From: Flavobacteriaceae bacterium
Lineage (GTDB): Bacteria; Bacteroidota; Bacteroidia; Flavobacteriales; Flavobacteriaceae
Direction of reading: 5' to 3'
DNA length: 64,000 nucleotides
NCBI GenBank assembly: GCA_009926065.1
Contig: RFPP01000001.1
Location: 1 to 64,000 of the forward strand
Shown: positions 33,511-42,539 of the stretch, piece by piece
How positions within the stretch are numbered: position 1 is the first letter of the stretch
How the letters are laid out: each line of letters opens with the position of its first letter
Position numbers and translations under genes: made by a program
Notes under the pieces: model-generated
The model's database searches: none
Told to the model about the DNA's origin: nothing
Seen by the model: the letters and a program-made list of their open reading frames with translations, nothing else

Positions 33511-33552
33511 AACTTTGCAAACCTAGAGTAAATTTGGGCTCTTTGCGTTTAA
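33511..33552 (+). repeat. Degenerate CTTTGCG repeat
   Basis: AACTTTGCAAACCTAGAG (33511-33528) and CTCTTTGCGTTTAAA (33539-33553) repeat the pattern of 32645-32690 in decayed form, between the maleate isomerase gene and the convergent E1 gene. Confidence 0.5.
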
Positions 33553-33561
33553 AAATTCAAA

Positions 33562-35538
33562 TTAATAATTTATCAATTCCAATAAAACTGTTTCAAATCT
33601 GCCTTTTGGCAAATACTGATCTTCGAGGGCTTTGGTAAATGGAATTGGTGTTTCTAAACTTGCCACTCGTTTTACAGGAGCATCTAAATACTCGAAACAA
33701 TTTTCCATTATCATAGACGAAATATCACTTGCAACTCCACCAAATAAAGAATCTTCTTGGTAAATAATTGCTCTTCCGGTTTTCTTTACGGAACTAAAAA
33801 TTGCTTCTGCATCCAATGGTTGTAAAGTTCTTAAATCCAATACATCTGCAGCAATTTCAGGATTTTTATCCAGTGTTTCTAATGCCCAATGAACTGCAGC
33901 GCCAAAAGATATAATTGTTACTTGATTTCCTACACGAATCAACGAAGCTTTTCCTAAAGGTAATGTGTAATAATCCATAGGCACCTCTTGACTAATACTT
34001 CGATACAATTGTTTGTGCTCAAAGAACATAACAGGGTTTGGATCATTTATAGATTCGTTTAATAAACCTTTGGCATCGTATGGAAATGCGGGGTAAACCA
34101 CCTTTAAACCTGGTGTTTTGGTAAACCATGCTTCGTTAGTTTGAGAATGAAATGGTCCCGCTTGTGTTCCACCACCACAAGGCATTCGAACTACAACATC
34201 TGCTTTCTCCAACCATCGATAATGTGATTTAGCTAACAAATTTACTATTGGATTGAATCCTGTTGAAACAAAATCGGCAAATTGCATTTCTACAATTGCT
34301 TTATAACCATTTATGGACAAACCCATTCCAGCTGAAACGACAGCGCTTTCGCAAATAGGTGTATTGATAATTCTGTGTTTACCGAATAAATCTACAAAGC
34401 CATCTGTAATTTTGAATGCACCTCCATATTCTGCAATATCTTGTCCCATAATAACTAAATTATTATGTCGCTCCATTGACTGTTTTAAGCCAGTTGAAAT
34501 GGCATCTATCAAACGGATGTTTTCAGTTTCTACTGAAGGTACAACTTCTTTAAAATCAAATGTTTTGTATACATCATTTAATTCATTAGAATAATTTGCT
34601 TCTATCTCAGGTTCTGCATTTGCAAGTACTAAACTTTCATCGATTATTGCAGTAATTTCAGCATGAATTTCATTATCATAATCGGAAGTTAAAATTCCAT
34701 TATCCGTTAAAAACTTCTTGTAATTATCAACTGGATCTTTGATTGCCCATAAATCCATCAATTCTTGAGGAACATATTTAGTTCCACTCGCCTCTTCATG
34801 ACCACGCATTCTAAAAGTTTTGAATTCTAATAAAATAGGTCTTGGATTATCAATCATTGAAGCTTTTAAATCCGACACTAAATGGTAAACTTCTAAAATA
34901 TTATTTCCGTCAACAATGTGACTTTCCATTCCATAACCTATTCCTTTATCAGCTAAATTCTCACAACGATATTGCTCATTCGTTGGAGTTGAAAGTCCAT
35001 AACCATTATTTTCTATGATAAATAAAACAGGTAATTCCCAAACAGACGCTATGTTTAATGCTTCGTGAAAATCTCCCTCAGAAGTAGCGCCTTCTCCAGT
35101 AAAAACAGCGGTAATCTTTCCGTTTTTCTTTAATTTATTTGCCAAAGCAATTCCATCTGCAACTCCTAATTGAGGACCTAAATGGGATATCATTCCAATA
35201 ATATGGTATTCTTGGGTTCCGAAATGAAAGCTTCTATCACGGCCTTTGGTAAATCCATTAGCTTTTCCTTGCCATTGAGAAAATAATCGGTATAATGGAA
35301 TGTCTCTTCCAGTAAAAACACCTAAGTTTCGGTGCATTGGAAGAATGTATTCATCTTTGTCTAAAACAGCTGTAATTCCAACAGATATAGCTTCTTGACC
35401 AATTCCAGAAAACCACTTAGAAACTTTACCTTGTCGAATTAATTTCAACATTTTTTCCTCGATAAGTCTAGGTTTAAGGATTTTTTTATATAAATCAATT
35501 AAAGTTTCATCTGATAAATTCTTTCTATCAAAATTCAT
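33562..35538 (-). CDS. 2-oxoacid dehydrogenase E1, fused alpha and beta subunits
   Basis: A 658-residue fusion of E1 alpha (about residues 1-320) and E1 beta (about 335-658) of a thiamine-diphosphate 2-oxoacid dehydrogenase. In the alpha part: [20 protein letters not shown] and the TPP/Mg motif [16 protein letters not shown] to [10 protein letters not shown]. In the beta part: [30 protein letters not shown] and the substrate region [14 protein letters not shown]. Fused E1 of this size is usual in Bacteroidota and most likely belongs to the branched-chain complex; pyruvate is less likely. E2 and E3 genes are not in the window. It is convergent with the catabolic cluster and probably unrelated to it. 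Confidence 0.87.
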   Translation of the reverse strand: MNFDRKNLSDETLIDLYKKILKPRLIEEKMLKLIRQGKVSKWFSGIGQEAISVGITAVLDKDEYILPMHRNLGVFTGRDIPLYRLFSQWQGKANGFTKGRDRSFHFGTQEYHIIGMISHLGPQLGVADGIALANKLKKNGKITAVFTGEGATSEGDFHEALNIASVWELPVLFIIENNGYGLSTPTNEQYRCENLADKGIGYGMESHIVDGNNILEVYHLVSDLKASMIDNPRPILLEFKTFRMRGHEEASGTKYVPQELMDLWAIKDPVDNYKKFLTDNGILTSDYDNEIHAEITAIIDESLVLANAEPEIEANYSNELNDVYKTFDFKEVVPSVETENIRLIDAISTGLKQSMERHNNLVIMGQDIAEYGGAFKITDGFVDLFGKHRIINTPICESAVVSAGMGLSINGYKAIVEMQFADFVSTGFNPIVNLLAKSHYRWLEKADVVVRMPCGGGTQAGPFHSQTNEAWFTKTPGLKVVYPAFPYDAKGLLNESINDPNPVMFFEHKQLYRSISQEVPMDYYTLPLGKASLIRVGNQVTIISFGAAVHWALETLDKNPEIAADVLDLRTLQPLDAEAIFSSVKKTGRAIIYQEDSLFGGVASDISSMIMENCFEYLDAPVKRVASLETPIPFTKALEDQYLPKGRFETVLLELINY

Positions 35539-35650
35539 TTCTTGTGGTTTTAAACATTCTCAAAAGTATAAAAAAATAACAGAAATGCCTCGAAATGTTA
35601 TATTATTTTACTAAGGAAATTGAATTAAAAAAAAACATTTAAAAAAATCT

Positions 35651-35658
35651 GTATATTT
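35651..35658 (+). promoter_or_regulatory. -7 box of the oxygenase gene
   Basis: TATATTTG matches TAnnTTTG, 39 bp before the ATG at 35698. The nearest TTG lies 28 bp upstream (35620-35622), beyond the usual spacing. Confidence 0.5.
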
Positions 35659-35697
35659 GTAGATGTAAGGGTTAATTTACTTTAAAAAATTAATATT

Positions 35698-36648
35698 ATG
35701 CAAAATATACCTAGTGTAGACTTAACTGATTTTCTTTCAGATGAAAAAGAAAGAAAACAAAAATTTGTAAATGAAATCGGTAGAGCTTTTGAAGAAATTG
35801 GATTTGTTGCATTAAAAGGTCATTTTTTGGATGACCAATTAGTTAACGAATTATATGGAGAAATTAAAAATTTCTTCTCACTTCCTTTAGAAACTAAATA
35901 CAGTTATGAAATTCCTGGCATTGGCGGACAAAGAGGTTATGTATCTTTTGGAAAAGAGCATGCAAAAGGTCGAAAAGAAGGAGATTTAAAAGAATTTTGG
36001 CACTTTGGTCAATATGTTGAAAAAGGATCAAAATACGCTAATGAATATCCTGATAATGTAGAAGTTAAAGAATTACCAAGATTTAACGAAGTAGGTAAAG
36101 AAGCATACAAAATGTTAGAAAAAACTGGTATTTATGTTTTAAGAGCTTTGGCATTACATTTAGGATTAAATGAATTCTATTTTGATCAATATGGCTACAA
36201 TGGAAATTCTATATTAAGACCTATTCACTATCCTCCTATTACTTCTGAACCAGAAAATGCAATTCGTGCTGCGGCTCATGGAGATATAAATTTAATAACA
36301 CTTTTGATGGGTGCTCAAGGCAAAGGATTACAAGTTCAACGACACGATGGAACTTGGATTGACGCTGTTGCAGAACCTGACGAATTAGTTATTAATGTTG
36401 GGGATATGTTGTCTCGTCATACCAATAACAAATTAAAATCTACGATTCATCAAGTTGTAAATCCACCTCGTGAATTATGGGGAACCTCAAGATATTCTAT
36501 TCCATTTTTTATGCATCCAATTAGTGAAATGCGTTTAGATTGCTTAGAAAGTTGTATTGATGCTGAAAATCCTAAACTTTATGATGATATTACTGCTGGA
36601 GAATTTTTACATGAGAGATTGATTGACTTAGGATTAATAAAAAAATAA
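35698..36648 (+). CDS. Isopenicillin N synthase-like Fe(II) oxygenase
   Basis: A 316-residue non-haem Fe(II) oxygenase of the isopenicillin N synthase / 2-oxoglutarate dioxygenase family. The N-terminal DIOX_N region starts IPSVDLTDFLSDEK and includes GFVALKGHFLDDQ. The facial triad is in RAAAHGDINLITLL (His, Asp) and LKSTIHQVVNP (His), and the 2-oxoglutarate-contact Arg-x-Ser in SRYSIPFFMHP. The substrate is unknown; many genomes carry such a gene with no clear pathway. It has its own -7 box and a terminator at 36669-36704, so it is a single-gene unit. Confidence 0.85.
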   Translation: MQNIPSVDLTDFLSDEKERKQKFVNEIGRAFEEIGFVALKGHFLDDQLVNELYGEIKNFFSLPLETKYSYEIPGIGGQRGYVSFGKEHAKGRKEGDLKEFWHFGQYVEKGSKYANEYPDNVEVKELPRFNEVGKEAYKMLEKTGIYVLRALALHLGLNEFYFDQYGYNGNSILRPIHYPPITSEPENAIRAAAHGDINLITLLMGAQGKGLQVQRHDGTWIDAVAEPDELVINVGDMLSRHTNNKLKSTIHQVVNPPRELWGTSRYSIPFFMHPISEMRLDCLESCIDAENPKLYDDITAGEFLHERLIDLGLIKK

Positions 36649-36668
36649 TAATTTTTAAATACCACATC

Positions 36669-36704
36669 AAAGTACGGATTAAACAATTCGTACTTTATTT
36701 TTTT
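36669..36704 (+). terminator. Intrinsic terminator of the oxygenase gene
   Basis: AAAGTACGGA (36669-36678) pairs with TTCGTACTTT (36687-36696), one G-U pair, 8-base loop, followed by ATTTTTTT (36697-36704). Confidence 0.85.
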
Positions 36705-36718
36705 AAATGTATTTAACT

Positions 36719-37048
36719 ATGGACTTACAAGACCAATTAAAAAATCTATTTCCAGATCATATTCCCTTACCTGAGGCAGAAAAAGAGATTGAAAATAAAG
36801 TACTTTGGATTCAAGAAGAGCCATTGATTTGTAAATTTGAAAAAAGAAAAGGAAAACCAACTACAATTATTGAAGGCTATAGTGGATCAGACGATGACTT
36901 TAAAATATTGGCTAAAGAATTAAAGACAAAATTAAGCGTTGGCGGTAGTTTTAAAGATGATTCCATTATAATTCAAGGAGATTACCGTGATAAAATAATG
37001 ACCATTTTAAAAGAAAAGGGTTTCAAAGTAAAACGTGTTGGCGGTTAA
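36719..37048 (+). CDS. SUI1/YciH-type translation initiation factor
   Basis: A 109-residue protein with the SUI1 (eIF1-like) fold: basic segment FEKRKGKPTTIIEGYSGSDDDFKILAKELK, then GGSFKDDSIIIQGDYRDKIMTILKEKGFKVKRVGG, the family's C-terminal signature. YciH-type proteins influence start-site fidelity; the physiological role in bacteria is not settled. I chose ATG at 36719 (MDLQDQLKNLFPDH); the earlier in-frame ATG at 36707 lies just behind the T-run of the preceding terminator. Followed 36 bp later by the nucleoside phosphorylase gene. Confidence 0.85.
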   Translation: MDLQDQLKNLFPDHIPLPEAEKEIENKVLWIQEEPLICKFEKRKGKPTTIIEGYSGSDDDFKILAKELKTKLSVGGSFKDDSIIIQGDYRDKIMTILKEKGFKVKRVGG

Positions 37049-37084
37049 TAATTAAAATAACTAAGCAATTTCAAACAAAAATAT

Positions 37085-37951
37085 ATGATACAAGCATCAG
37101 AATTAATTCTAAACCCAGACGGAAGTGTATACCATTTAAACCTAAAACCTGAGCACATAGCCCATGATATTATTTTTGTTGGAGATCAAAATAGAGTGGA
37201 CGTAATTTCTAATCAATTTGATACAATCGAATTCTTATTTCAAAAAAGAGAATTTAAAACCCAAACAGGAACTTTGAATGGGAAAAGAATATCAGTAATT
37301 TCAACTGGAATTGGCCCAGATAATATAGATATTGTTTTAAACGAATTGGATGCTTTGGTCAATATTGATTTAACAACAAGACAACCAAAAACTACTTTAA
37401 CATCATTAAATATTGTTAGAATTGGTACTTCAGGTTCATTACAAGCTGATATTCCGGTTGATAGTTTTGTGATGTCGAAATACGGATTAGGTTTGGACAA
37501 CATGCTTCGTTCCTATTTAATTGAGGAAGTTTCTAATGAACAAATGGTGCAATCATTCATCAATCATACTAATTGGGATAGTGGAAAAGGCAGGCCTTAT
37601 GTAATTTCTTGCTCTGAAAAACTAGAGCAACTTATTGAAAGTGATAAAATCCATAAAGGAATAACTGCTACAGCAGGAGGATTTTATGGTCCGCAGGGAC
37701 GTGTTTTGAGATTAGATATTCAAGATAAAAATTTGAATTCTAAAATGGATAACTTCCAATTTGAAGGAAATAGAATTACCAATTTAGAAATGGAAACTGC
37801 TGCTATTTACGGTCTTTCAAAACTTTTGGGACATAATGCCTTGTCATTAAACGCTATAATTGCCAATCGAGCAACTGGAACTTTTAGCGAGGATCCTTAT
37901 AAAGCTGTGGATGAATTGATAAAATATACTTTAGAAAAGTTGACAAAATAA
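37085..37951 (+). CDS. Nucleoside phosphorylase (uridine phosphorylase family)
   Basis: A 288-residue member of the purine/uridine phosphorylase family, which splits nucleosides with phosphate to base and ribose-1-phosphate. Visible: phosphate-binding VGDQNRVDVISNQF near residue 33-47, the central LNIVRIGTSGSLQADIPVDS with the GTxG loop, and the nucleoside-binding end TNLEMETAAIYGLSKLLGHNA (Glu-Met-Glu). The overall pattern is closer to uridine than to PNP-type enzymes, but the base cannot be fixed from motifs alone. It is convergent with ung and the stops lie 4 bp apart. Confidence 0.83.
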   Translation: MIQASELILNPDGSVYHLNLKPEHIAHDIIFVGDQNRVDVISNQFDTIEFLFQKREFKTQTGTLNGKRISVISTGIGPDNIDIVLNELDALVNIDLTTRQPKTTLTSLNIVRIGTSGSLQADIPVDSFVMSKYGLGLDNMLRSYLIEEVSNEQMVQSFINHTNWDSGKGRPYVISCSEKLEQLIESDKIHKGITATAGGFYGPQGRVLRLDIQDKNLNSKMDNFQFEGNRITNLEMETAAIYGLSKLLGHNALSLNAIIANRATGTFSEDPYKAVDELIKYTLEKLTK

Positions 37952-37955
37952 TAAT

Positions 37956-38624
37956 TTACCATTCAATTTTAGATTTTCCTTTAATTTCTAAATAATCATT
38001 TGTCTTACTAAAATGCTTATTTCCAAACCACTTACCTTGATTAGCGCTCATTGGAGATGGATGACCCGATTCTAATACAAGGTGTTTACTTCTATCTATT
38101 TTTAAACCTTTCTTTTGAGCAAAATTTCCCCAAAGTAAAAAAACTACATTTTCTTTTTTGTCAGAAATTAGTTGAATTACGGCATCCGTAAATTGGTTCC
38201 AATTCAAATGTTGGTGACTATTTGGTTTGTCTTTTTGTACCGTCAATGTTGCATTCAACAATAAAACTCCTTGTTTTGCCCATCTTTCTAAATTTCCTGA
38301 CGTTGGCATTAGCAAAGCATCAAAATCTAAATTTATTTCTCTGAAAATATTTTTTAATGATGGTGGAATTTTTAAAGAATCATTCACAGAAAAGCAAAGT
38401 CCGTTTGCTTCACCCTCGCCATGATATGGATCTTGACCAATAATAACTACTTTCAAATTTTCAAAACTGCAATAATTGAAAGCGGAAAATATCAATTCTA
38501 TGGGTGGATAGCAAGTATTTTTTGAATATTCAACGTAGACAGAATTAATTAAATCAATGAAATAAGGCTGGTTTATTTCCTCACTCAATAATGATTTCCA
38601 GGAAGAATTTAAATTGATTTCCAT
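37956..38624 (-). CDS. ung: Uracil-DNA glycosylase (family 1)
   Basis: A 222-residue family 1 uracil-DNA glycosylase, which removes uracil from DNA to start base excision repair. The water-activating motif IIGQDPYHGEGEANGLCFSV carries the catalytic Asp, LLLNATLTV is the uracil-specificity strand (Asn), FLLWGNFAQKKG follows, and the DNA-intercalating loop is GHPSPMSANQG with the catalytic His (usual form HPSPLSA). Length matches the family. Single gene, transcribed toward the nucleoside phosphorylase and divergent from mutS2. Confidence 0.96.
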   Translation of the reverse strand: MEINLNSSWKSLLSEEINQPYFIDLINSVYVEYSKNTCYPPIELIFSAFNYCSFENLKVVIIGQDPYHGEGEANGLCFSVNDSLKIPPSLKNIFREINLDFDALLMPTSGNLERWAKQGVLLLNATLTVQKDKPNSHQHLNWNQFTDAVIQLISDKKENVVFLLWGNFAQKKGLKIDRSKHLVLESGHPSPMSANQGKWFGNKHFSKTNDYLEIKGKSKIEW

Positions 38625-38736
38625 AAATTATTACAAAAATCAAATATACAAAATCGGATTTTGAAATTGCAATATATAATTGGATCAACAATAATTAAAA
38701 CTTTATAAATCCAATAATAATTGACTGGTAATTATG

Positions 38737-38744
38737 TATTTTTG
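38737..38744 (+). promoter_or_regulatory. -7 box of mutS2
   Basis: TATTTTTG, a match to TAnnTTTG, directly upstream of an ATG at 38747. A transcript from this box would begin too close to that ATG, which supports the next ATG (38768) as the real start. Confidence 0.5.
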
Positions 38745-38767
38745 CAATGCTAATTTTCAAAATACTA

Positions 38768-40939
38768 ATGATCAACATTAACGAAAAAACGATTAATGAC
38801 TTACAATTTCCTACAATATTAGAAACTCTTTCTTCTATTTGTAATACCGATATTGGTAAGCAAAAAGCATTGGAAATCAAACCTTATAAAGTAAAAGAGG
38901 AATTGATGCATACGCTATTGCAGACTTCCGAATACGTTTCTTCGTTTCAGAACAATAATGCGATTCCAAATCATGGTTTTGAAGTTATCAATCATGAAAT
39001 TAAATTTTTAGCTATTGAAGATAGTTTTTTAGAAGTTGGAAGTTTTAGAAAAATAGCAAACATCTCCATTACTGTAAATACCCTATTGTTGTTTTTTAAA
39101 AAATTCGAAGAGTATTATCCCAATTTAAATAAGCGTGCTATTAAGGTAGAATACACCAAAGAAATTATTGCATTAATTGAAGATGTAGTTGATAAATATG
39201 GTGAAATAAAAGACAATGCCTCAGTGGATTTATTGAATATTCGTAGAAATATGAATACTGTTCGAGGAAAAGTTAATCAGAGTTTTGGTATAGCCTTGAC
39301 ACAATACAATTCACTAGGGTATTTAGATGATATCAAAGAGAGTTTTGTTCAAAATCGAAGGGTTTTAGCTGTTTTATCGATGTACAGAAGAAAAGTTAAA
39401 GGTTCCATTTTAGGAAGTTCAAAAACTGGAAGTATTGCTTATATAGAACCCGAAACTACTTTAAATTACTCTCGTGAATTAAGTAATTTAGAATATGAAG
39501 AAAAAGAAGAAATTACGAAAATCCTTAAATATTTAACCGATAGAATTCGTCCTTATTTATCACTAATTATTGAATATCAAGATTTTTTAAGTGATATAGA
39601 TGTTACTGCTGCTAAAGCTAAATATGCAGTTAAAATAAACGCAATATTACCAACAATCACTGAAGAACGAAGGCTGTTTTTTAAAGATGCCTTTCATCCT
39701 ATTTTATATTTAAATAACAAAGAAAATAAGCTAGTTACCTATCCACAAACTATTGAATTAGAATCTAATAATAGAATTATTGTTATTTCAGGACCTAATG
39801 CTGGTGGTAAAACCATTTCATTAAAAACTGTTGGATTACTTCAATTAATGTTACAATCCGGAATGTTGATTCCTGTTCATGAACGTAGTGAAACTTTTTT
39901 ATTCGATAGAATTTTGACGGATATTGGTGACAACCAATCCATTGAAAATCATTTGAGTACTTACAGTTACCGATTGAAAAATATGAATTATTTTCTAAAA
40001 AAATGCAACAGTAAAACCTTGTTTTTAATTGATGAATTTGGAACAGGTTCAGATCCAGAATTAGGCGGCGCTCTAGCAGAAATTTTCTTAGAAGAGTTCT
40101 ACAACCGAGAAGCGTTTGGAATAATAACAACCCATTATTCTAATTTAAAAATATTGGCAAACGAATTACCATTTGCAATGAATGCCAATATGCTTTTTGA
40201 TGAAAAGTCATTAGAACCAATGTATAAATTAGTTTTAGGACAAGCTGGAAGTTCCTTTACGTTTGAAGTTGCTCAAAAGAACGGAATTCCTTTTGGTTTA
40301 ATTAATCGTGCAAAAAAGAAAATAGAAGGCGGAAAAGTTCGCTTTGATAAAACTATAGCCACACTTCAAAAAGAGCGTTCAAAAATGGAAAAAACCTCTC
40401 AAACATTGAAAGAAGAGGAAATGAAAGCGCGTGAAGAAGGTAAGAAAATGGAATCTATTAATTTGAAAATCAAGCAAAAGCTGGAAAGTTATCAGGAATT
40501 ATATGATAGTAATCAAAAGTTAATCTATATCGGACAAAAGATTGATGATTTGGCTGCAAAATATTTTAATAGAAAGAATAAAAAGGAATTGGTTGCTGAA
40601 TTTCTTAAAATAATTGAAATCGAAAATTCAAAACGAATTAAAATTTCAACCAAGGAAGCAAAAGCGACAAATGAAAAGAAAAAAGAAATAGCACAAGAGG
40701 TTTCAGAAAAAGTAGATATAATTCGTGCGGAAAAGAGAGAAAAGAAACTCAAAGCCAATTTGGTAGTTGAAAAACCAAAACCCGTTTTAAAAGTTGGTGA
40801 TAAAGTGAGAATGTTTGATGGAAAATCTATTGGAACAATTGATAAAATTGAAAAAAATAAAGCATTAGTAAATTACGGAGTTTTTACTTCTACTGTAAAT
40901 TTGGAAGCTTTAGAATTTGTAGAAACTAAGAAAAAGTGA
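38768..40939 (+). CDS. MutS2-family ATPase lacking a visible Smr domain
   Basis: A 723-residue MutS-family protein of the MutS2 branch, without mismatch-recognition domain I. The core and clamp helices occupy residues 1-310; the ATPase has Walker A IVISGPNAGGKTISLKTVG near residue 345, the signature DNQSIENHLSTYS, Walker B LFLIDEFGTGSDPELGG and ITTHYSNLK. A long Lys/Glu-rich coiled coil follows (about 520-670), and the protein ends with a small KOW-like domain (VGDKVRMFDGKSIGTIDKI). The C-terminal Smr nuclease domain of typical MutS2 (about 780 residues) is missing. Known roles of relatives are anti-recombination and ribosome rescue. Start at 38768 is based on the promoter position. Confidence 0.85.
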   Translation: MININEKTINDLQFPTILETLSSICNTDIGKQKALEIKPYKVKEELMHTLLQTSEYVSSFQNNNAIPNHGFEVINHEIKFLAIEDSFLEVGSFRKIANISITVNTLLLFFKKFEEYYPNLNKRAIKVEYTKEIIALIEDVVDKYGEIKDNASVDLLNIRRNMNTVRGKVNQSFGIALTQYNSLGYLDDIKESFVQNRRVLAVLSMYRRKVKGSILGSSKTGSIAYIEPETTLNYSRELSNLEYEEKEEITKILKYLTDRIRPYLSLIIEYQDFLSDIDVTAAKAKYAVKINAILPTITEERRLFFKDAFHPILYLNNKENKLVTYPQTIELESNNRIIVISGPNAGGKTISLKTVGLLQLMLQSGMLIPVHERSETFLFDRILTDIGDNQSIENHLSTYSYRLKNMNYFLKKCNSKTLFLIDEFGTGSDPELGGALAEIFLEEFYNREAFGIITTHYSNLKILANELPFAMNANMLFDEKSLEPMYKLVLGQAGSSFTFEVAQKNGIPFGLINRAKKKIEGGKVRFDKTIATLQKERSKMEKTSQTLKEEEMKAREEGKKMESINLKIKQKLESYQELYDSNQKLIYIGQKIDDLAAKYFNRKNKKELVAEFLKIIEIENSKRIKISTKEAKATNEKKKEIAQEVSEKVDIIRAEKREKKLKANLVVEKPKPVLKVGDKVRMFDGKSIGTIDKIEKNKALVNYGVFTSTVNLEALEFVETKKK

Positions 40940-40944
40940 TTTTT

Positions 40945-41358
40945 ATGTTAGAGTTTCCCAAAGATAAAAAGATAATTTTATTTGATGGAATTTGTAATTT
41001 ATGCGAATCATCGGTATTATTTGTAATAAAACACGATAAGAAAGATATTTTTCGTTTTGTTCCATTACAATCGGATTTAGGAAAAGAAATTGTTAAGCAT
41101 ATTGGATTACATTCTAAACATATTGATAGTGTGATATTGTATGAACCTGGTATATCCTATTACTATAAATCAGCAGCAGCTATTGAAATAGCAAAAGATT
41201 TAGGTGTTTTTTTTCATTTCGGTACACTTTTTAAAATAATTCCTAATGGTTTACGTAACTTACTTTATGATTATATTGCCAAAAATCGATATTCATGGTA
41301 TGGGCAAAAAGAAAGTTGTTTAATTCCTAACGATGAAATAAAATCTAAATTTTTATAA
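40945..41358 (+). CDS. DCC-family thiol-disulfide oxidoreductase-like protein (DUF393)
   Basis: A 137-residue protein of the DCC family, named after its N-terminal motif, here LFDGICNLCESSVLFVIKHD (Asp, then CxxC). Further conserved parts are FRFVPLQSDLGKEI and the C-terminal YDYIAKNRYSWYG. A thioredoxin-like fold and a redox role are presumed for the family. I take ATG 40945 (MLEFPKDKKIIL); an in-frame GTG at 40936 overlaps the mutS2 stop. It is very probably co-transcribed with mutS2 and is closed by the strong terminator at 41363-41394. Confidence 0.82.
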   Translation: MLEFPKDKKIILFDGICNLCESSVLFVIKHDKKDIFRFVPLQSDLGKEIVKHIGLHSKHIDSVILYEPGISYYYKSAAAIEIAKDLGVFFHFGTLFKIIPNGLRNLLYDYIAKNRYSWYGQKESCLIPNDEIKSKFL

Positions 41359-41362
41359 TAAA

Positions 41363-41394
41363 AAAAAACTCCTCAATTGCTTGAGGAGTTTTTT
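41363..41394. terminator. Bidirectional terminator
   Basis: AAAAAACTCCTCAA (41363-41376) pairs perfectly with TTGAGGAGTTTTTT (41381-41394), loop TTGC; A/T runs on both sides serve the convergent genes ending at 41358 (+) and 41413 (-). Confidence 0.9.
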
Positions 41395-41412
41395 ATTTCG
41401 AAACTAAATTGA

Positions 41413-42465
41413 TTAGTTTTTGATGATCTTTTTAGTTACAGTATTACTATCAGAAGTATTTAAATTTAACATGTATACTCCTTGCGCTAATTCAGAAACA
41501 TTAATTTTTTGGTCTAAAGAATTGTTAAGAGTACCTGACTTAATAACCGAACCTTTTATATCTATCAATTTATAATCTGTTAAATCTAAATTGTTAGAAT
41601 TATAAACATTGATTACATCTATAGTTGGATTTGGGTAGGTTGAAACTAGTACTGTTCTTGTTCTGTCTTCTACATCTAATAAAGTGTCTGTTGAAGATGC
41701 TCTAGCAACATAGTTATCAATAAAAGCTGTTGCGGCAACAGTATTTGAAGCGATATTAGTTACTAGAAAGTCTACTTCATCAGGAATTAAACCTGTACCA
41801 GCACCCATAATAAAAGCATTTAATGAGGGTCCTTTCCATTTTACTTCACCTGTAGTTTGATTGAAACTGAAACCTACTCTAATCCAAGTATCGTTAGGAA
41901 ATACCAAATTAGGAGTATTTGTGTCAGGACCTAATCCAAAAGAAAAAGTACCAGTAGATGTTCCGGATGTATATCTGGCTAAACCACGTAATGAATTAGG
42001 AAAAAATACAGTTGGAGCTGCTGAAGTTGCATAATTCTTGTCTAAGAAAATTCCAGCAAGAGTTAATCCTGCGTCACTATATAAACGACATTGAAAAGTA
42101 TTTCTACTAGCAGAAAGAGCACCAGTATTCAAATCAAATTCAACTTCTAGAATATTGTTTCCAGAAGTTCGAGTTCCCCAGTTAGTTGTAATACCTGTAT
42201 TCCACATGTATCGTGTAGTAGTAGCAGCTGTAGGCTCTCCAGTTAATTGAAGTGCATTTCCGTATGGTGCAGGTCTGGAAACTATTTGATAATCAGTAGC
42301 TACGCCATTGAATATATACCAACCCCCTTGACCAGCATTTGTACCTGTAATATCACTACCAACGTTTCCAACAGTCAAAGCTGAAAAATTTTCAGATTCT
42401 AAAACTTGGGCATTAATGCATTGTAATGACAATGTTAATGTAAAAATTAGTAAAATTTTTTTCAT
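41413..42465 (-). CDS. Secreted protein with T9SS type A sorting domain
   Basis: A 350-residue exported protein. Signal peptide: KKILLIFTLTLSLQCINAQ (cleavage near residue 20). Residues 20-260 are beta-rich with many Thr/Gly/Asn, in the style of a lectin/jelly-roll domain, with no recognised catalytic motif. The last ~75 residues are a typical type IX secretion C-terminal domain: VSTYPNPTIDVINVYN, LTDYKLIDIKGSVIKSGTL, VSELAQGVYMLNLNT and the final KKIIKN. It would be exported through the outer membrane by the T9SS and retained at the surface or released. Carbohydrate binding is a guess from the fold. Single gene. Confidence 0.8.
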   Translation of the reverse strand: MKKILLIFTLTLSLQCINAQVLESENFSALTVGNVGSDITGTNAGQGGWYIFNGVATDYQIVSRPAPYGNALQLTGEPTAATTTRYMWNTGITTNWGTRTSGNNILEVEFDLNTGALSASRNTFQCRLYSDAGLTLAGIFLDKNYATSAAPTVFFPNSLRGLARYTSGTSTGTFSFGLGPDTNTPNLVFPNDTWIRVGFSFNQTTGEVKWKGPSLNAFIMGAGTGLIPDEVDFLVTNIASNTVAATAFIDNYVARASSTDTLLDVEDRTRTVLVSTYPNPTIDVINVYNSNNLDLTDYKLIDIKGSVIKSGTLNNSLDQKINVSELAQGVYMLNLNTSDSNTVTKKIIKN

Positions 42466-42539
42466 ATATTATATTTTTAAGTTAAGGTATAACAAATATA
42501 ATAAAAAAAAATAAACAATAATAAAATAAGTAATAAAAA

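Noticed and set aside
33562..35538. E1 dehydrogenase as part of the aromatic cluster
   Set aside because: It is convergent, has no pathway step to fill, and is a general 2-oxoacid dehydrogenase component in Bacteroidota.
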